A stretch of DNA of 10,380 bases from an uncultured Collinsella sp. (GCA_934646865.1 CAKUEU010000063.1:1-10380); one strand, 5' to 3'; numbered from the stretch's first letter, positions 1 to 7,099 are shown. Notes: generated from the sequence alone by a model not told the origin. Program-made: numbers and translations.

Positions 1-8
1 TAGGGAGA

Positions 9-46
9 GGGCCTGACCCCATATCGTTGGGGCCAGGCCCGATTTT
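9..46 (+). terminator. Rho-independent terminator-like hairpin
   Basis: Arms 9-20 (GGGCCTGACCCC) and 29-40 (GGGGCCAGGCCC) pair at 11 of 12 positions around an 8-nt loop. They are followed on the plus strand by GATTTTG. It would end a plus-strand gene lying left of the window. No T-run follows on the minus strand, so it is less likely to act on aguA1. Confidence 0.55.
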
Positions 47-132
47 GCCTCTTGACAATGTCCTGCTCATATTAAAAAGGGACAGGTTTATTTTGCTAGG
101 TTTTATCTGGGCAAACGTCAAGCCATCACACA

Positions 133-165
133 AAAGTCCGCCGGTCATTGAAGCCGGCGGACTTT
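133..165 (-). terminator. Terminator of aguA1
   Basis: A perfect 12-bp stem (133-144 AAAGTCCGCCGG with 154-165 CCGGCGGACTTT, 9-nt loop) lies 38 nt after the aguA1 stop. On the minus strand the stem is followed by TG-rich sequence with the T-run formed by the end of the stem (CTTTTG). This is a standard intrinsic terminator. Confidence 0.85.
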
Positions 166-203
166 CACGTGCGGATAGTCAAACCCTGTTTACCCTGGAA
201 CAA

Positions 204-1325
204 CTATTTGCAACGCGCCTTGGGCTGCTGCTGAGTAATGCAGTGGATGTTGCCACCACCGTAGATGACCTCGCGGGTCATGATGCCGATAACCTCACGA
301 TCCGGATAGGCAGCCTGGATGTCCTTGAGCGCCTGGGCATCGTTGGGATCGCCAAACTGCGGCACGAGCACTGCTCCGTTGATAGGCAGGAAGTTGAGGT
401 AGCTTGGCTCGAAAGCGTCCTCAGGAGTACGGGGCAACACACCCTCGACAGGATCGATCGTGCTGGCCTCCTCCTCGGTCATATAGACGGAGGTTGCGGG
501 CATGATCACCTTGTGAACCTTGAGCTTGCGGCCCTTGGCGTCCGTCGCCTCGGAGAGCGTCTTGTATGCTTCCTGGCACTCCTTGTAAAACTTATGGTTG
601 GGATCGTCAGTCCACATGCAGCAAACCTCACCGGGGGCACTGAAACACGCGACATCATCGACATGACCGTTGGTCTCGTACGGATCGATACCGTCCTTGA
701 TCCAGATGACTTTCTCGATGCCAAGATACTGGGCGAGCTTCTCCTCGATTTGCTCTTTGGTGTACTGCGGGTTGCGGTCCTCGTTGAGCAGACACATCTC
801 GGTCGTCACGACGGTGCCCTGGCCGTCACAGTTGAACGAACCGCCCTCGAGGATGTAGTCCTCGGGACGATAGCGGTCGACCTGCTCGAGCTGCGCCACC
901 TGCAGGCCAATGGAAGCGTCCTTGTCCCACGGGAAGTACAGGCCGTCGATGAAGCCGCCGTAGGCGTTAAAGTGGAAATGCGAGAGCGCAACGTCACCCT
1001 TATCGTTGACGAGGAACGCCGGGCCGGGGTCTCGGATCCAGCTGTCGTTGTACTCCATGTGGATAACGCGCACGTTCTCAACGCCGTCGAAGATCTCACA
1101 CACCGCAGGGAAGTCCTCGGCGTTGACGCCCACGGTGATGGGCTGGAAGCGTGCAACGGTCTTGATAATCTCGGTGAAGACCTTCTGCGCCGGCTTAGCG
1201 CCGCAACGCCACACATCGGAACGGTGCGGCCACAGAATCCAAGTGCGCTCCTGCTCCTCATACTCGCCGGGCATGTAGAACCCGTCCTTCTTGGGCGTGG
1301 ACTCACTCTCGTAGATGGTCTTCAT
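204..1325 (-). CDS. aguA: Agmatine deiminase, copy 1 (canonical)
   Basis: 373 aa, family PAD_porph/agmatine deiminase. It hydrolyses agmatine to N-carbamoylputrescine and ammonia in the cytoplasm. Visible family signatures: WPHRSDVWRCGAKPAQ (32-47), WIRDPGP (96-102) with Asp99, FNAYGG (119-124), EGGS (160-163), LLNEDRNP (179-186), NGHVDD (219-224) with His221 and Asp223, and the C-terminal GGGNIHC motif with nucleophile Cys362. Length is normal for the family. The start at 1325 is preferred over 1394 because GGGAG sits 8 nt upstream and homology to AguA2 begins exactly at this Met (MKTIYESESTPK versus MRTITESESTPK). The gene is divergent from the LuxR gene at 1504, with a promoter candidate at 1366-1394, and ends at a strong terminator. 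It forms a one-gene unit. The function call is firm at family level; substrate is inferred. Confidence 0.93.
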   Translation of the reverse strand: MKTIYESESTPKKDGFYMPGEYEEQERTWILWPHRSDVWRCGAKPAQKVFTEIIKTVARFQPITVGVNAEDFPAVCEIFDGVENVRVIHMEYNDSWIRDPGPAFLVNDKGDVALSHFHFNAYGGFIDGLYFPWDKDASIGLQVAQLEQVDRYRPEDYILEGGSFNCDGQGTVVTTEMCLLNEDRNPQYTKEQIEEKLAQYLGIEKVIWIKDGIDPYETNGHVDDVACFSAPGEVCCMWTDDPNHKFYKECQEAYKTLSEATDAKGRKLKVHKVIMPATSVYMTEEEASTIDPVEGVLPRTPEDAFEPSYLNFLPINGAVLVPQFGDPNDAQALKDIQAAYPDREVIGIMTREVIYGGGNIHCITQQQPKARCK

Positions 1326-1365
1326 TTCCAAGCTCCCTTTCTCGGTGCTTTTAGTTGACAAGACC

Positions 1366-1394
1366 ATAATGCCGCCGCACCAAGATGCCCTCAA
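1366..1394 (-). promoter_or_regulatory. Sigma70-type promoter for aguA1
   Basis: On the minus strand TTGAGG (1394-1389) and CATTAT (1371-1366) are separated by 17 nt, 41 nt before the chosen aguA1 start. Each hexamer matches the consensus at four or more positions. It overlaps the 5' end of the rejected longer start codon, which supports the shorter protein. Confidence 0.55.
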
Positions 1395-1437
1395 TGGCCC
1401 CTCGGGCCCCTTTCAGTGACCGGCGGGATACCGTTCG

Positions 1438-1458
1438 CTGACCTAAAGTTCTAGTCAG
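1438..1458. promoter_or_regulatory. 21-bp imperfect dyad, candidate operator in divergent region
   Basis: CTGAC (1438-1442) and GTCAG (1454-1458) are inverted repeats around 11 nt. Over the whole 21 bp, 7 of 10 half-site positions are symmetric. It lies between the aguA1 promoter (1366-1394) and the luxR start (1504), a typical place for a LuxR-family dimer site. Only one copy was seen, so this is a candidate only. Confidence 0.3.
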
Positions 1459-1503
1459 GCCGAGAACATGACATACTGGGTTCCATAATGGAAAGGACGC
1501 CCT

Positions 1504-2307
1504 ATGCCCCCATGCAATAAACAGCAGGCTATTGAGCTCGACAGTACGACTTGGACCGCTCTCAACGAGCTCGCGCTCGCAATTCATGCAGCACGCGATG
1601 TCGATATGCTGCAAAAAGAGACCCTCGAGGAAACGACAGGGCTCGTGCCCCATCGGATCGCCATGTTCGACCTGATCGAAATGGCGGGCAGTGATGTCCC
1701 GCGCTACGTCCATCCCGCATGCCGCGGAATGGACGACCGCGCGCTGAGCGACTACTACGACCGCTACGCCGCGATGGACTATACAACATGGAGCTTTGAC
1801 CTACATAAGGTCGGCGTCTATCGCGACCTCGACCTCGTCGACGTCGAGCGGCGTGATGCCACTCCCATCTATCGCAAATGGATGGAACCGCAGGGCGTCT
1901 ACTTTGGCTGCACGGCAACGCTCGCGCACAACGACAACCCGCTGGGAAGCATCACGCTGTTTCGCGAGCGCACGGCCGGAGACTTCACCGACACCGAGCT
2001 CGCAATCCTGCTCGAAGTCGCTCGGCACGCGAGCATCGCACTCAGTAACCTCTACCCAGGTGGCATTAAACTCTCCCAAACCGAAGACGCAAGCCAGCTG
2101 AATACCTTCATCGCAGAACACAACATACAACCGCGCGAAGCTGAGGTCATGCGGCTCATGCTCGACGGCAAAACGAACAAACAAATGGCAAACGAGCTAT
2201 TCATAAGCGAGTCAACCGTCAAGAAGCACGTCAACGCCATCTATCGCAAGCTCGGCGTCAGCAACCGCCTGGGCCTTATGACTGCCGTGCAAAACATCCT
2301 GCGATGA
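1504..2307 (+). CDS. LuxR-family transcriptional regulator with GAF-like sensor domain
   Basis: 267 aa, soluble. Residues about 15-185 read as a GAF-like ligand-sensing fold: an alternating alpha/beta pattern with FGCTATLAHNDNPLGSITLFRE at 134-155 resembling the late strands of GAF domains. Residues about 205-267 are a LuxR/NarL-type HTH (QPREAEVMRLMLDGKTNKQMANELFISESTVKKHVNAIYRKLGVSNR). There is no receiver Asp and no membrane segment. An AGGA ribosome binding site lies 6 nt before the ATG. It is divergent from aguA1 across 178 bp, so aguA1 and its own gene are natural targets. The hairpin at 2309-2340 ends the transcript. The inducing ligand is unknown; agmatine, or a gut metabolite linked to it, is an inference. 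Confidence 0.88.
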   Translation: MPPCNKQQAIELDSTTWTALNELALAIHAARDVDMLQKETLEETTGLVPHRIAMFDLIEMAGSDVPRYVHPACRGMDDRALSDYYDRYAAMDYTTWSFDLHKVGVYRDLDLVDVERRDATPIYRKWMEPQGVYFGCTATLAHNDNPLGSITLFRERTAGDFTDTELAILLEVARHASIALSNLYPGGIKLSQTEDASQLNTFIAEHNIQPREAEVMRLMLDGKTNKQMANELFISESTVKKHVNAIYRKLGVSNRLGLMTAVQNILR

Positions 2308-2308
2308 A

Positions 2309-2340
2309 AAAGGGCGCCCTCCATGCGGAGAGCGCCCTTT
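2309..2340. terminator. Bidirectional terminator between luxR and the MATE gene
   Basis: Arms 2309-2317 (AAAGGGCGC) and 2332-2340 (GCGCCCTTT) form 9 bp. After one C-A mismatch the inner CTCC/GGAG stem closes on a 4-nt ATGC loop. The A-run on one side and T-run on the other make it usable in both directions. It starts 1 nt after the luxR stop and lies 33 nt beyond the MATE stop. Confidence 0.85.
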
Positions 2341-2373
2341 GATTTCGCCATTTGAATGAGGAGCGACCCTAGA

Positions 2374-3756
2374 CTACGCAATGAGCCCATTCAGGCGCTT
2401 TTGCTCCTTTGCAGCAAGCGCGATGGAAACCAGGCCGGTAATGGCATCGGCTGCAACCAAGGCAATCCAAACGCCCTGCGCACCCATCATGCCGCCAAGC
2501 AAGTACATGAGCGGCACGGAGCAAATCACGTAACGAAGCAGGCCGCAGAACGTGGCGACGCCGACCTTTTCGACCGCCTGATAGTACATGGACATGGTCA
2601 TGGCAAGGTACCCAAGCGCGACGGCCAGGACCACGATGCGTGTAGCGCTGGCAGCGACCTCGACAAGCGCCGGGTCGGAGCCCGCAAAGAACGCGCAGAC
2701 CGGCGTGGCTGCGGCCCACAGGACGGCAGTGACGATGAGCAGCACCACAATCTGAAACTTGAGTGTGCAGGAGAGCGTCTCCTTGAGTCGAGCCCATGCC
2801 TTAGCGCCAGCGTTGAAGGCAGCAATGGGTTGCAAGCCATAGGAGAAGCACTGGGCAACCATCATGGTGATGTAGAGGATGTAGCCATTGATCACGCCGA
2901 AGGCAGCGATGTAGAGCGAGCCCATGTCGCCGCCAAGCGTGCCGAGCAGCGAGTTGGCAACAGTATTGAAAATGAACGTCGCGGCCTGGACCAGGAAGAA
3001 CGGGAAGCCGATCTTAACGATCTGTCCGCAGATACCCATGTCGAGCTTGAGGTCGGCCGGATTGATCTGGAGCTGAGACTTCTTGCCGCCCACATACCAG
3101 AAGATGCCGATGGCCCAAATGCCAATGGACAGGCCATAGTACACACCGGCGCCCATGACGCCAAGCTTGAGCACGAAGGTCGACAGCGCGAGCCAGCAGA
3201 TGGCAACGATGGCAGAGACGGTCATGAGGTTTGCCTGGATCTGGACCTTCTCATCGACGCGCATGACGGCAGTGATCATCTGGCCGATGACCGTGAGCGG
3301 CAACAGCACGGCAAACGTGCGCACACCGGCAACCGTGTCAGCCATGATGTCGGGCGTGGCACCAAAGAACGCACAGATAGGCTCAGTGAAGACTGCCATC
3401 ACGACAGCAAGCAGGACCGAAACGATCGTCGTGAGCCAGAAACCCTGACTAAACGCCTTACTCGCGCCCTTAACATCGCCGGCGCCGAGCAGGTTGCCTA
3501 CCACGGCTGGCACGCCCGTACCGAAGAGGTTACCGAAGGCCAGATTGATGTACTCGACGGACATGATGATCGAGACACAGGCCAGGCCGTGCGAGCCCAG
3601 GCCCCAGCCCATCACGAGACCCTCGAGCACGACCATGATGATCTGGGCGAGCATGCCCTGACCGGTCACAATTGTGTAGCGGCGCACGAGTTCTGGAATC
3701 GGCTTTGAGGCGAGCTCATGCTCCTCCTCGACGACAGCGGTTGTTTCTTCTGCCAT
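2374..3756 (-). CDS. MATE-family multidrug/metabolite efflux transporter
   Basis: 460 aa with about twelve hydrophobic membrane segments in two similar halves, the length and pattern of MATE (NorM/DinF-like) cation antiporters in the inner membrane. Family-like features include a charged N-terminus (about 1-30), FGTGVPAVVGNLLGAGD in the first half, and the matching SYGLQPIAAFNAGAK in the second half. A GGGGAG site lies 4 nt upstream of the ATG. The amidohydrolase stop is only 39 nt upstream on the same strand, so the two are probably co-transcribed and this is the promoter-distal gene. MATE proteins export cationic organic molecules using Na+ or H+ gradients. The partner suggests that it may export a substrate or product of the amidohydrolase, which is inference. 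Confidence 0.92.
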   Translation of the reverse strand: MAEETTAVVEEEHELASKPIPELVRRYTIVTGQGMLAQIIMVVLEGLVMGWGLGSHGLACVSIIMSVEYINLAFGNLFGTGVPAVVGNLLGAGDVKGASKAFSQGFWLTTIVSVLLAVVMAVFTEPICAFFGATPDIMADTVAGVRTFAVLLPLTVIGQMITAVMRVDEKVQIQANLMTVSAIVAICWLALSTFVLKLGVMGAGVYYGLSIGIWAIGIFWYVGGKKSQLQINPADLKLDMGICGQIVKIGFPFFLVQAATFIFNTVANSLLGTLGGDMGSLYIAAFGVINGYILYITMMVAQCFSYGLQPIAAFNAGAKAWARLKETLSCTLKFQIVVLLIVTAVLWAAATPVCAFFAGSDPALVEVAASATRIVVLAVALGYLAMTMSMYYQAVEKVGVATFCGLLRYVICSVPLMYLLGGMMGAQGVWIALVAADAITGLVSIALAAKEQKRLNGLIA

Positions 3757-3795
3757 GGTTCTCCCCTTTCCTTGAGAGATTGAAAGACTGTGGGG

Positions 3796-5424
3796 TTACT
3801 TCTCGTAGACGACCTTGCCGGCGATCACCGTAAGCTCGGCCGTGGCACCGAGGACCTCCGCCGGCTCGCAGGTAAAGAGGTTGCGATCGAGTACACAGAT
3901 GTCGGCCTGTTTGCCGCAAGCGAGCGTGCCGATACGGTCCTCGGCATGCATGGCATAGGCGCTGCCATAGGTGTAAGCGCGCAGGGCCTCAGCCATCGTG
4001 ATGCGCTCCTCGGGGAACCAGCCTTCGGGATTCGAACCGTCCTCGAGCATGCGCCAGACCGCGCCATAAACCTCTTCCATGGGCTCGAGTCCCACGACGG
4101 GGAAATCAGAGCCCAGATGCACGTTCGCACCGCTTGCGAGCAGGCTGTGGATCGGCCAGGAGAGCGAAGCGCGCTCGGGACCAACAGCATCGTCCTTGGC
4201 GAGGTCAGCCATATCGAGAAGCATATGCCACGGCTGCATGGCCGGACTTACGCCGAGCTCGGCGTAGCGCGGCAGGTCCTCGGGCTGAACGGTCTCGTTG
4301 TGCTCCATCGAATGGCGGCACCCCTGCTTTCCATAGAGTCGTTCGCCCTCTTCGAAGCAGTCGAGGACAAAGCGCACAGAGCGGTCGCCGATCGCATGGA
4401 TACGCGTATCAACACCCCACTCGAGTGCCCTAAGCATGGCGGCGCGCACGTGCTCGGGTTCCTCAGCCGGCTCGCCGCATGTCTCGGGCGCGTTGGCATA
4501 GGGCTCGAGCATCCATGCGGTGTGATCGGAGCACACGCCGTCGATGAACTGCTTAAAGCCATGCCACTCGACCTGCGTGCCCGGGAAGTCGTATTTAGCT
4601 CGAATTTCCTCGAGTGTCATGGTCTCGTTCTCAAAAAGGTCTGTGTACATGAACACGCGTAACGGCAGTTCACCCTTACCGTTGAGCTCTGCAAGCACCT
4701 TGTAGGGGTTGTCCATGCTCACGAAAGTCGGATTAACCATGCCGACGGTCGTAATACCGAGAGCGTTGGCGCGGTGTGCGGTCTTGGCAAAGGAGGCATC
4801 GACCACTTCGGGAGCAGGGTCGTATACCTCGTCCATAAAAAGGGCACCGGCGTTGTTCGAGAAAACCCCCGTGAGGTTGCCGTCCGCATCCTTGAGAATC
4901 TTGCCACCCGTAGGATCAGGCGTCTCGGCGGTAATGCCGACTTTCTCGATAGCGCAGGTATTGGCACTAAACGTATGCATGTCAACCTGCTGCAAAAATA
5001 CCGGACGGTCGGAGATGTATTTGTCAATCATCGCGGCCGTGGGCATCTCGGGCACATCCCACTGGAACTGAATGATTTGGCAGCCCACAATCCACTCGTT
5101 GCTCGGGTGGCTTTCGGCAAATGCCTGAACACGCTCCATGCACTGCTCGAAGCTCGTGCAATCGATAAGATTGACGGCGAAATCGGGATCGGTCATAAAG
5201 GCGCCCTGTGCAAAATGCGTATGCGAATCGATGATGCCAGGCATGACGAGCTTATCGCCATAGTCGCGCACCTCGGTATCGGGCCCGATAAAAGCGTCAA
5301 GGTACTTATCCTCGCCGCACGCAACAATCCTGTCACCCGCGACGGCAACGCCACCCTTGAACGGGGCCAGTCCGTCACCAGTGAACACAGCATTACTTTT
5401 GATGACTAAATCCGCTTTGTCCAT
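3796..5424 (-). CDS. Amidohydrolase family protein (Amidohydro_3, YtcJ-like)
   Basis: 542 aa, metal-dependent amidohydrolase. Visible: an N-terminal beta-sandwich segment (DLVIKSNAVFTGDG, 5-18), the metal-binding HxH in GIIDSHTHF (His68, His70), FKQFIDGV (290-297, Lys291 in the position typical of this family), HAIGD (His343), SMEHNE (His375), GSDFPV (Asp440) and the C-terminal GKQADICVLDRN typical of imidazolonepropionase-like enzymes. The key ligands are present, so it should be active. The start at 5424 is chosen over an in-frame extension to 5592 because AGGAGG lies 5 nt upstream and the family's N-terminus begins here. It precedes the MATE gene by 39 nt. YtcJ-like proteins act on N-substituted amide or formamide-like compounds. 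The real substrate is unknown. Confidence 0.9.
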   Translation of the reverse strand: MDKADLVIKSNAVFTGDGLAPFKGGVAVAGDRIVACGEDKYLDAFIGPDTEVRDYGDKLVMPGIIDSHTHFAQGAFMTDPDFAVNLIDCTSFEQCMERVQAFAESHPSNEWIVGCQIIQFQWDVPEMPTAAMIDKYISDRPVFLQQVDMHTFSANTCAIEKVGITAETPDPTGGKILKDADGNLTGVFSNNAGALFMDEVYDPAPEVVDASFAKTAHRANALGITTVGMVNPTFVSMDNPYKVLAELNGKGELPLRVFMYTDLFENETMTLEEIRAKYDFPGTQVEWHGFKQFIDGVCSDHTAWMLEPYANAPETCGEPAEEPEHVRAAMLRALEWGVDTRIHAIGDRSVRFVLDCFEEGERLYGKQGCRHSMEHNETVQPEDLPRYAELGVSPAMQPWHMLLDMADLAKDDAVGPERASLSWPIHSLLASGANVHLGSDFPVVGLEPMEEVYGAVWRMLEDGSNPEGWFPEERITMAEALRAYTYGSAYAMHAEDRIGTLACGKQADICVLDRNLFTCEPAEVLGATAELTVIAGKVVYEK

Positions 5425-5524
5425 ATGAGCCTCCTCAGACGTTACAGGACAATGGATGAGCGCCTCAATACGGCGCGCACAATCGGTGAGGGAGCATTTG
5501 CCGCCCCCTACGTGACGCGTGCCT

Positions 5525-5544
5525 ACAGGCGGTTGGGCGCCTGT
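5525..5544. promoter_or_regulatory. 7-bp inverted repeat upstream of amidohydrolase
   Basis: ACAGGCG (5525-5531) and CGCCTGT (5538-5544) form a perfect dyad with a 6-nt spacer, about 100 bp upstream of the amidohydrolase start. It could be an operator half of a control region or a leader hairpin. No T-run follows, so it is not a terminator. Confidence 0.35.
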
Positions 5545-5562
5545 CCTGCGCCCTACACCCCG

Positions 5563-5580
5563 CGTCAACACCCATTGACG
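5563..5580. promoter_or_regulatory. CGTCAA-N6-TTGACG dyad, candidate operator
   Basis: Perfect 6-bp inverted repeat spanning 18 bp, about 140 bp upstream of the amidohydrolase start and 19 bp from the dyad at 5525-5544. The TTGACG arms also resemble -35 hexamers on both strands, but neither strand shows a good -10 at the right distance. Confidence 0.35.
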
Positions 5581-5731
5581 CACCTCTTGCACAAGCTGCC
5601 AAGATGGAGCCGAGCGAACGGCTGGGTTAAGGAGGTTTACACGCTTGAACAGGTATTTTGTTGTCTTGGTTTATTACCGCTTCATTACGCTAAACGGTCT
5701 GCGATGTACTGTCGACCAAACCTATTGAGCC

Positions 5732-6724
5732 CTACGATCGCCAGAACGCCTCAATCAAGTCGTCGCGCGTCCTGACCTCGCTCTTAACGTAAATGCGATG
5801 CAGATGAGCCTTAACGGTGCCAGGACTAATCACGAGTTCATGAGCAATATTTTGAACATCAAGTCCACGCAACACGAGCGTTAGCACCTCTTGCTCTCGC
5901 TTCGAAAGCCCATGCCCATCCGAAAAAATCACGACGCGCGAGACGAGGTCATCCTGAGCATCACGACGTTCCATCGCCACATCTTCATCAGCCCGAGGAT
6001 GGCGCGAAAACACGCGTAGGATGTGGCTGAACTGTCTGAAGAGCTGAACTGCCGCAGCAACATATAACAAATTCTCTGAGATATTCCGCTCGCTCATATA
6101 CCAAAGAAAAACGTTTACCATCACGTTATCCACGTCAGGTGTGCAAAAGAGAATCATGTAGGTGTCCTCAATAACAACCATCACACCGAGCATGCAGGCA
6201 AGACGAAAGAACGTCTTAGAGCGTTCAAGATCAAGCCGTTCGGCTTTATTCTCCGTCTTGCGATAGCGGATGTAGACATATATCAAGCAAAATATTGTTC
6301 CCAGATCACGCGTGAGCCAGAAGAGATATTGCTGCATCTGGCTCGCAAAGCCCGTGCGAGGCACCAAGGCAAATTGAAGCACGGCTACTGGCACGACAAA
6401 TGCGGCCACGCGTCTAACGGTCACCTTGTCGCGCAGACGCAACATCACCCAAAGCCATATGCACGTGAGAATCGCAATGCCCAACACGCAACGTAGCAAT
6501 GGGTGCTGAAGCGGTTCATCAAACGTCACCGTATAGTCATATTTAAGCCGGTTATACTCATCAAAGAAAATTACCGACATATCAAAGATGTAGAGCAGAA
6601 AGCCTGAAGCTGCTACCAAACAATCACGGCGGCGTGTCATAAGCCATACAACGAGCGCCGTTGATACCGTCACCAATCCAACGCCCATGATGAGAATCGT
6701 ATAGACATAGAATGCAAAACTCAT
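5732..6724 (-). CDS. Membrane-anchored LuxR-family regulator (AguR-like)
   Basis: 330 aa. Residues about 1-235 are largely hydrophobic, with six to seven likely membrane helices (about 5-28, 37-55, 77-96, 105-122, 137-153, 174-194, and one near 200-230). A charged linker (240-262) follows, then a LuxR-type HTH (LSKREQEVLTLVLRGLDVQNIAHELVISPGTVKAHLHRIYVKS, 273-315). The start at 6724 has GAGG 5 nt upstream; the longer start at 6790 has no ribosome site. This architecture, a one-component membrane sensor with a DNA-binding tail, matches that of AguR, the agmatine-responsive activator of lactic acid bacteria, and also many Coriobacteriia LuxR proteins. It lies between the permease and the amidohydrolase, divergent from the 63-residue gene. 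Agmatine or putrescine sensing is inferred from context. Confidence 0.85.
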   Translation of the reverse strand: MSFAFYVYTILIMGVGLVTVSTALVVWLMTRRRDCLVAASGFLLYIFDMSVIFFDEYNRLKYDYTVTFDEPLQHPLLRCVLGIAILTCIWLWVMLRLRDKVTVRRVAAFVVPVAVLQFALVPRTGFASQMQQYLFWLTRDLGTIFCLIYVYIRYRKTENKAERLDLERSKTFFRLACMLGVMVVIEDTYMILFCTPDVDNVMVNVFLWYMSERNISENLLYVAAAVQLFRQFSHILRVFSRHPRADEDVAMERRDAQDDLVSRVVIFSDGHGLSKREQEVLTLVLRGLDVQNIAHELVISPGTVKAHLHRIYVKSEVRTRDDLIEAFWRS

Positions 6725-6751
6725 ACTATCCTCAATCCATGCACAACTTGC

Positions 6752-6780
6752 TTGATTTCGTGTTACGGTTGTGATAGAAA
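6752..6780 (+). promoter_or_regulatory. Promoter for the 63-residue gene
   Basis: TTGATT (6752-6757) and TAGAAA (6775-6780) with a 17-nt spacer, each 4/6 to consensus. The expected transcript start is about 15-20 nt before the SD at 6803-6809. It lies in the 90-bp divergent gap to the membrane LuxR gene, so that regulator may control it. Confidence 0.45.
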
Positions 6781-6814
6781 CATCCAACACGCACTAAGGT
6801 CGAAAGGAGATGCC

Positions 6815-7006
6815 GTGGCGCCAATTGCACCGCTCAAGATCATCGTCGCACCCGCCGCCAAGGCTATCGCCAAGATTGGCTCGACCATGACCTACGACGA
6901 TGTGCCCTGTATCGTTGAGGAGCGCAGCGACAGCTGTCCCTACCTGGGGCACGTCCCTTTCTTTGCACCTAAACTCACCCCCTCGCTCGAGCAGCACGAC
7001 CGCTAG
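6815..7006 (+). CDS. Conserved-looking small protein, 63 aa, unknown function
   Basis: A GTG start is preceded by AAAGGAG (6803-6809) at 5 nt spacing. Codons favour G/C third positions like the neighbouring genes. The protein starts MAPIAPLKIIVAPAAKAIAK, is slightly basic and helical in its first 20 residues, then YDDVPCIVEERSDSCPYLGHVPFF (27-50) with Cys32 and Cys41 nine residues apart, and a polar tail ending EQHDR. There is no signal peptide or membrane segment. Promoter, SD and terminator make it a free-standing transcription unit. An overlapping ATG at 6810 in another frame gives a short Arg/Pro-rich peptide and sits on the SD, so it is rejected. I do not recognise the family. A small regulator or a cysteine-based metal or redox protein are possibilities only. 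Confidence 0.7.
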   Translation: MAPIAPLKIIVAPAAKAIAKIGSTMTYDDVPCIVEERSDSCPYLGHVPFFAPKLTPSLEQHDR

Positions 7007-7018
7007 CATAGTCTGTAT

Positions 7019-7049
7019 AATCGCCGCGGAACCCCTGCGGCGATTTGTT
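7019..7049 (+). terminator. Terminator of the 63-residue gene
   Basis: A perfect 9-bp stem, AATCGCCGC (7019-7027) with GCGGCGATT (7037-7045), 9-nt loop, followed by TGTT on the plus strand. It begins 12 nt after the stop. The same hairpin lies 55 nt beyond the permease stop on the minus strand and may also stop that transcript, although no T-run follows there. Confidence 0.8.
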
Positions 7050-7099
7050 AACCTAGGGGCAATCTCATACTTAACGCCCGCGGCACATAAGATCACCGG

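Larger units (their letters stand above)
1..203. other. Intergenic region downstream of aguA1
   Basis: No convincing gene is present. The long plus-strand frame that starts at 27 and runs to 1358 is an antisense shadow of aguA1. The region holds a plus-strand terminator-like hairpin (9-46), a short AT-richer stretch (about 47-120) containing GGGACAGGTTTATTTTG, and the aguA1 terminator (133-165). The AT-richer stretch differs in composition from its surroundings and resembles debris of a dispersed extragenic repeat, but only one copy is visible here. Confidence 0.6.
5425..5731. other. Intergenic region upstream of the amidohydrolase
   Basis: 307 bp without a supported gene. A 116-codon plus-strand frame starting at 5425 lacks a ribosome binding site, has composition unlike the neighbouring genes and enters the membrane LuxR gene antisense, so it is not called. 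The region holds the 5' control of the amidohydrolase-MATE operon, with dyads at 5525-5544 and 5563-5580. No strong intrinsic terminator is seen after the LuxR stop at 5732. Confidence 0.6.

Noticed and set aside
27..1358. Long plus-strand frame (443 codons) opposite aguA1
   Set aside because: It is antisense to a clearly recognised enzyme, has no ribosome binding site and shows a low-complexity hydrophobic/Arg/Asp-rich shadow composition. High-G+C genes commonly leave such frames open.
2356..3708. Long plus-strand frame (450 codons) opposite the MATE gene
   Set aside because: It is an antisense shadow of a membrane protein; the His/Asp/Glu/Arg-rich product mirrors hydrophobic codons on the other strand.
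5425..5592. 56-residue N-terminal extension of the amidohydrolase
   Set aside because: There is no SD at 5592, an ideal AGGAGG lies before 5424, and the extension would translate through the two dyads with Arg/Gly-rich sequence unlike the family's N-terminus.
5425..5775. 116-codon plus-strand ORF upstream of the amidohydrolase
   Set aside because: It starts exactly next to the amidohydrolase start, has no SD, unusual composition, and runs antisense into the membrane LuxR gene.
6810..6875. Alternative ATG-start frame at 6810
   Set aside because: The ATG overlaps the end of the SD and gives a short Arg/Pro/Ser-rich peptide, whereas the GTG at 6815 has proper spacing and host-like codon use.
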